DNA from: Malania oleifera
Taxonomy: Eukaryota > Streptophyta > Magnoliopsida > Santalales > Ximeniaceae
Assembly (NCBI RefSeq): GCF_029873635.1
Contig: NC_080420.1
Span: forward strand, 34,432,231 to 34,496,230
Direction: 5' to 3'
DNA: 64,000 nucleotides
A program made the position numbers and the translations under genes. Shown here piece after piece: positions 60,321 to 64,000 of the stretch. The notes below the pieces were generated by a model that made no database searches, was not told where the DNA came from, and saw nothing but the letters and a program-made list of their open reading frames with translations. The stretch's first letter is position 1, and each line of letters begins with the position of its first letter.

Positions 60321-61728
60321 TGATGTAGGACGGGATGGATCGACCTAGTCCTACAGTTCAACCCTCACACAAGCACATACACTCAAAGCATGTAAATTAA
60401 GAATTTAATTAACCAAACATAAACACAATAAATCATGTTATATTTCACATGTTGTTAGATTTTTTTGAAATGGTGTATGATGCTGTCCAGAAATAAGTCC
60501 CAATAGATATTGATTAAGAAATCAAGTTTTATGTGAAAGATGTTACTTTCAAAATCAAGCTCTCAAGTTCTAAGCTACCAAGTTAACATTCATACAGCTG
60601 ATTGTAGCTAGCAAGTATCAATATTGAAATCTAATGGTTCAAATGTGCTATTTAAGCATGGAAGTTCAGATTTTCAAGCAAAGGTTTACACAAGATTAAG
60701 CAAGGATTCAAACAATGTGAAATAATATTAAAAACTAAAGGTTTTGAGTGACTTCAGTCACCTAGACTTCAGGGTCAGTCGCCTGAAGAATTTACAAGCA
60801 GAATTCTAGGTTGGCAGTAGCGATTCAATCGACTGAACCAATGACTTTAGTCACCTGAACACCCACGGGTTTAAAATAAAATGCAGGAATTCAAGAACTG
60901 TTTTCAACTAGGATTACAAGGCTTCAAGCAATAGTTCATAACCAAATACGGCTTAAGTAAAATAACAATCTTACCAATAAGATCGTTGGATGACTTGATA
61001 TAATTTAGCACAAACTCAGATCACGCCGTAAATATCCTTAGATCAAGCTTTACACAACGAAAGAAGGGGAGTTGTTGTGTGTGTATATAAAGTGGTCGTG
61101 TGGGGTGTCTGAGGGATAAATGGGAATGGTGATTGTGCTGGATAGATAGTTCTCTCACCACCTAATCTCCGGAGAGAATAATGTAGCCTCACACTACACA
61201 ATCGAAAGATTGGACAAAACTAACAAGCTTTAACAAGAAAATTTCTTTCAATTCAATATCAGTGGCCATCATAGTTCTTACAATGCTAAATATAAAGACT
61301 TAGCACAAGGGGACAAGACAATAACTCTTACACAAGCATGGGGGGACAAGGCATAGGAAAACACACATGGGGAAACTAACTATTAAACACACACACAACT
61401 TACTAACACATTTAATGCACTCTCACATGCAAGCTAAGCTTAAGTGTCATGCAATATTACAAATTAAATATAAAACATGAGTCAAAGGAAATTCAATTCC
61501 GTGTGGGGCCCATTGGAGCCGTGTGGGCCACATGATTGTGTGGATCCCACATGGGTCTTGAACTCACACTTGCTTCAGGATATCAATTGGGGTCTTCTCG
61601 CACCGAAAGTCTTCAAGATAATTCATGTGTACCTACAAAAGAGTTACAAACCAAAGTGGACATCTGGAGATCATCTAAGTGCCACCATGTCGAGGAAGGA
61701 AACAGTCAAAGTTGGGCGATCCCCATCA
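60321..61728 (-). repeat. 5' LTR of Gypsy G1
   Basis: 1408 bp, parallel to the 3' LTR. Near-palindromes of the TTCAGTCACCTGAAC class lie at 60748-60870. Confidence 0.9.
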
Positions 61729-61733
61729 TATTT

Positions 61734-62600
61734 GAAGGAAATCATCATTCTCCAGAAGTTGTTTACACCATTTATGTATCTCCAATGCCATTTACTGAGC
61801 AAGGATTGATTCATAAGCCTAAGATTTTTAATTCTGAGTCTACCATTGTGAGTTTAAGGGTAAAAATGCCTCCAAATGATTAGTGAGTACTTGTAGGATT
61901 TTGAATTGCCTCTCTAGAGGAAACTTCTTTGGTGTTTTTCAATTTTGTTTGCCATAGTAGCTAGAATAGAGAGAATGGATGCATAGTAAGTGAGTAAATT
62001 TTCAAGATCAACTTTGATAAGGATCAAATCTACCTCCCCATGATAGTTACTTAGCTTTCTAGTTTGCTAACTTCCGTTCAACTCTTTCAATGACTAGATT
62101 CCAATGCTTAGTAGAGTGTGTCTTAGCCTCTAGAGGAAGGCCCAAACATTACTTCCTATGCAAACAAGGTTGGAGGTATTTGGAGGATCTCCACAAGCAC
62201 TCCTTAAACTGTCCAATGGCCTTCATTAAGAGCTCTTCTCCAGTCATTTTGACTTTCAAATTTGAATAATAGCTTGCCACCTACTATGTTAACTATATCC
62301 ATGCCCCCTTGGAGATTCCAGAACTAGCAAAGTATTTGTTCTGCCTTGTTAGCCAAGATCCTTCATTCATCAATGATCATGCCTATGGCTACAAACTGCC
62401 ATTCTCTAGCTATCTCCCATTCGAAGTCTTTGCCTATCTCCAACAACGCCCTTTTTATATATAATGTAGTACTAATTTCGTTTTTACCTCATTTGATAGC
62501 CTATCAATTTCTTCCATCTTCTTACTTCTTCTCTCATAGTGTTTCTTGGAGTTTCTAGTATCAGATGGCCTCTTTATAACTTTCTATTGGGAATTCTTCA
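61734..62600 (-). pseudogene. L1-type LINE, RT part
   Basis: Minus strand shows a degenerate LGLPLEAKTHSTKHW, then VIERVERKLAN and LSWGGR near 62040-62150. This is the plant L1 RT block LGLPLG...KRLAGWKxxxLSxGGRLTLIKS. It lies upstream of the L1 pieces at 51712-51941 and 48550-49412 in the same orientation, so all three probably belong to one LINE. Heavily broken. Confidence 0.6.
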
Positions 62601-63663
62601 TCAAATACTCCCCTTTTTGCTCGTCATAACTTGCAATATGTTGAAATTTTCATAATTCCTTATTAAATCTATGCAAAATATAGATAGAAAATCCTGAAAA
62701 TAGATTTCCTATAGGATTTCTCAAGCCAATCAATTCAACCTATATTATCTGCGGTAATCTAGCTCTATTGAAATCTAACCTCTCTTTTCTTTACGGGATT
62801 CCTATCTCTGCATTTCATGTTGTTTAAACTTACCTCTTCACGCTTGGTAGGGTCTTTTGCCTATTGTTAGGGTGCCCTACCCTTTCCTTATCCCTCTCTC
62901 CCTCTTCTTCACTTCGCTTTTGTTGGTTCAGCTTTCATCATCGCCGTTAGTCCCTAAATTGAATCTGTCCTCTATGTTTTAGAAGAGCCAGTCTTCCAAC
63001 TATTTATTTTTCCCATAGCCAACGTTCTCTCATTAATTAGTCTCTGCGTTATGGGAATCTTGATGATATTCACTAGATTTGGCTTGATCACATGATATGG
63101 GTTGATGGGATTGACTTCTTGCTCATCTGTAGAGGTGAGCTTCACCACCTCCCCCCATACTCTCCCTCTTCGAAGAAGCCCAAGTGCAGCCGATTACTAA
63201 TCTATGAAATTTGAATGGGTTTAAAGTTCTTTCTCATTAATCATTTTGAATATAATTTAATTAAATTTTAAAACATTGTTCTAACGCCTTCTTTATACTA
63301 GATTACTACTAATTACTACCCTAATATCTTTCACTGTCCTTGCTGCTAATTACTATTGCTTCTTGTTTTTTGTTATTAGGTTAATAAGTTAATTTTCAAT
63401 ATTGATGATTCTTTTATGATTGCTACAAATATGATAAGAGTATTTTTCATTAAGGTCAAGAGACGAATTATGAAGTACAAATGCAGAAAACAAATCTAGA
63501 AGATAAATATTGCCTAAACGCCTAGAATAACAATAATAATAAACACCTTTAATAATAATAATAATAAAATGATCTATCCATGTTCTATCCTTATTTTTAG
63601 AAAATTCTCATATGAAAAAAATACATAACTCATTAACTATGTAGGACGTAAAGTTACATAAAT
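62601..63663. other. Unassigned sequence, possibly more L1, with AAT microsatellite
   Basis: Short minus-strand stretches continue without a clear domain. (AAT)n lies at 63523-63568. Nothing else is recognised. Confidence 0.35.
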
Positions 63664-63739
63664 TCAGTAAGGCAACTGTCCCAATCGAAAAAAAGAATTG
63701 CGTATGGGTAACCTTTCGTCAGCAGAAAACATAAAAATC

Positions 63740-63824
63740 TCAGAAATCATTTGGCTTCCCAATTTTAATGTCCTGCTCAGCCAGAAACCCAGTAATAGCA
63801 TTTTTCTGCCAGCCCTTGAAACTC
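63740..63824 (-). CDS. Possible terminal exon of a host gene (partial)
   Basis: On the minus strand a long pyrimidine tract (63837-63850) and TTATTGCAG form a good splice acceptor ending at 63825. It is followed by 27 sense codons that include GWQKNAITGFLAEQDIKIG and a TGA stop at 63740-63742. The exon starts in phase 2 (one base of a split codon). I do not recognise the protein. The composition is unlike the nearby transposon remnants. The rest of the gene would lie beyond the right edge. A chance open stretch cannot be excluded. Confidence 0.35.
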
Positions 63825-64000
63825 CTGCAATAACGAAAAAAAAAAAAAGATGTTGATGCAAGGAAACGCAAGTGTTGTGTGATCATCCCATCAAATACGA
63901 GCCCAGATGAACATAATCCACAGCAGGAATAAAATAGTATTAAGCATAAAGCATTCAATTTATTCAAAACCAAATGAAAAATATCCTTCTATTCTTCTTT

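Larger units (their letters stand above)
51947..61728 (-). mobile_element. Gypsy chromovirus G1, TSD TATTT, with nested solo LTR B4
   Basis: LTRs TGATGTAGG...CCCCATCA at 51947-53330 and 60321-61728; perfect TSD TATTT (51942-51946, 61729-61733). The interior on the minus strand runs gag, protease, RT, RNase H, integrase, chromodomain. RT upstream of integrase plus a C-terminal chromodomain identifies a Gypsy chromovirus. Solo LTR B4 is inserted between protease and RT. Many stops make it inactive. Confidence 0.92.

Overview
This looks like a plant nuclear window made almost entirely of nested transposable elements. The coding remnants belong to plant lineages: Copia and Gypsy polyproteins, a hAT transposase, a CACTA TNP2 transposase, and RTE and L1 LINEs. 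I see no bacterial genes, rRNA, tRNA or CRISPR. An AT-rich flowering plant, probably a eudicot, fits best; the species cannot be read from the sequence. The only hint of a host gene is a possible terminal exon on the minus strand at 63740-63824.

Layout. 1-3860: degenerate CACTA transposon interrupted by a SIRE-like solo LTR (1393-3092). 4034-7824: Tat-like solo LTR (flank CTAGGC) carrying a second SIRE-like solo LTR (5291-7484, TSD GTAAA). 7831-10020 and 35615-38513: old AT-rich host sequence with two different tandem arrays of about 125 bp period. 10021-35609: one Copia element (TSD AAACT) split by four later insertions. These are solo LTRs 11483-13582 (TSD GTAGT) and 13781-16698 (TSD TGTAG), a 9 kb pol-less SIRE-like element 19061-28049 (TSD AGGTA), and a 6.4 kb hAT transposon 29139-35560 (8 bp TSD GGGTGGAT). 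38528-44843: 5'-truncated RTE LINE (14 bp TSD) split by a Copia element 38782-44397. 45137-47374: another solo LTR. 48550-62600: an L1 LINE split by a SIRE-like solo LTR (49413-51706, TSD TAAGT) and a Gypsy chromovirus 51947-61728 (TSD TATTT). The chromovirus carries its own solo LTR (56198-58164, TSD GGCAA).

The most unusual signal is not a gene. Several LTR families carry dense clusters of short (12-18 bp) near-palindromes placed just upstream of a TATA-like box. Two motif classes occur: GTTCRGNYRCCYGAAC-like and GTCGAC-core (for example GGTTCGTCGACGAACC). The first class is shared between a Copia-type (SIRE-like) LTR and a Gypsy chromovirus LTR, with matching flanking bases. A further array plus TATA lies inside the pol-less SIRE-like element, directly in front of its second ORF. 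This suggests a modular regulatory cassette shared among unrelated retrotransposons.

All coding regions are broken by stops or frameshifts except possibly the terminal exon. The hAT transposase is the least damaged. Boundaries supported by a target-site duplication are exact; others are approximate. Lineage names are from motif recognition by eye, without database searches.
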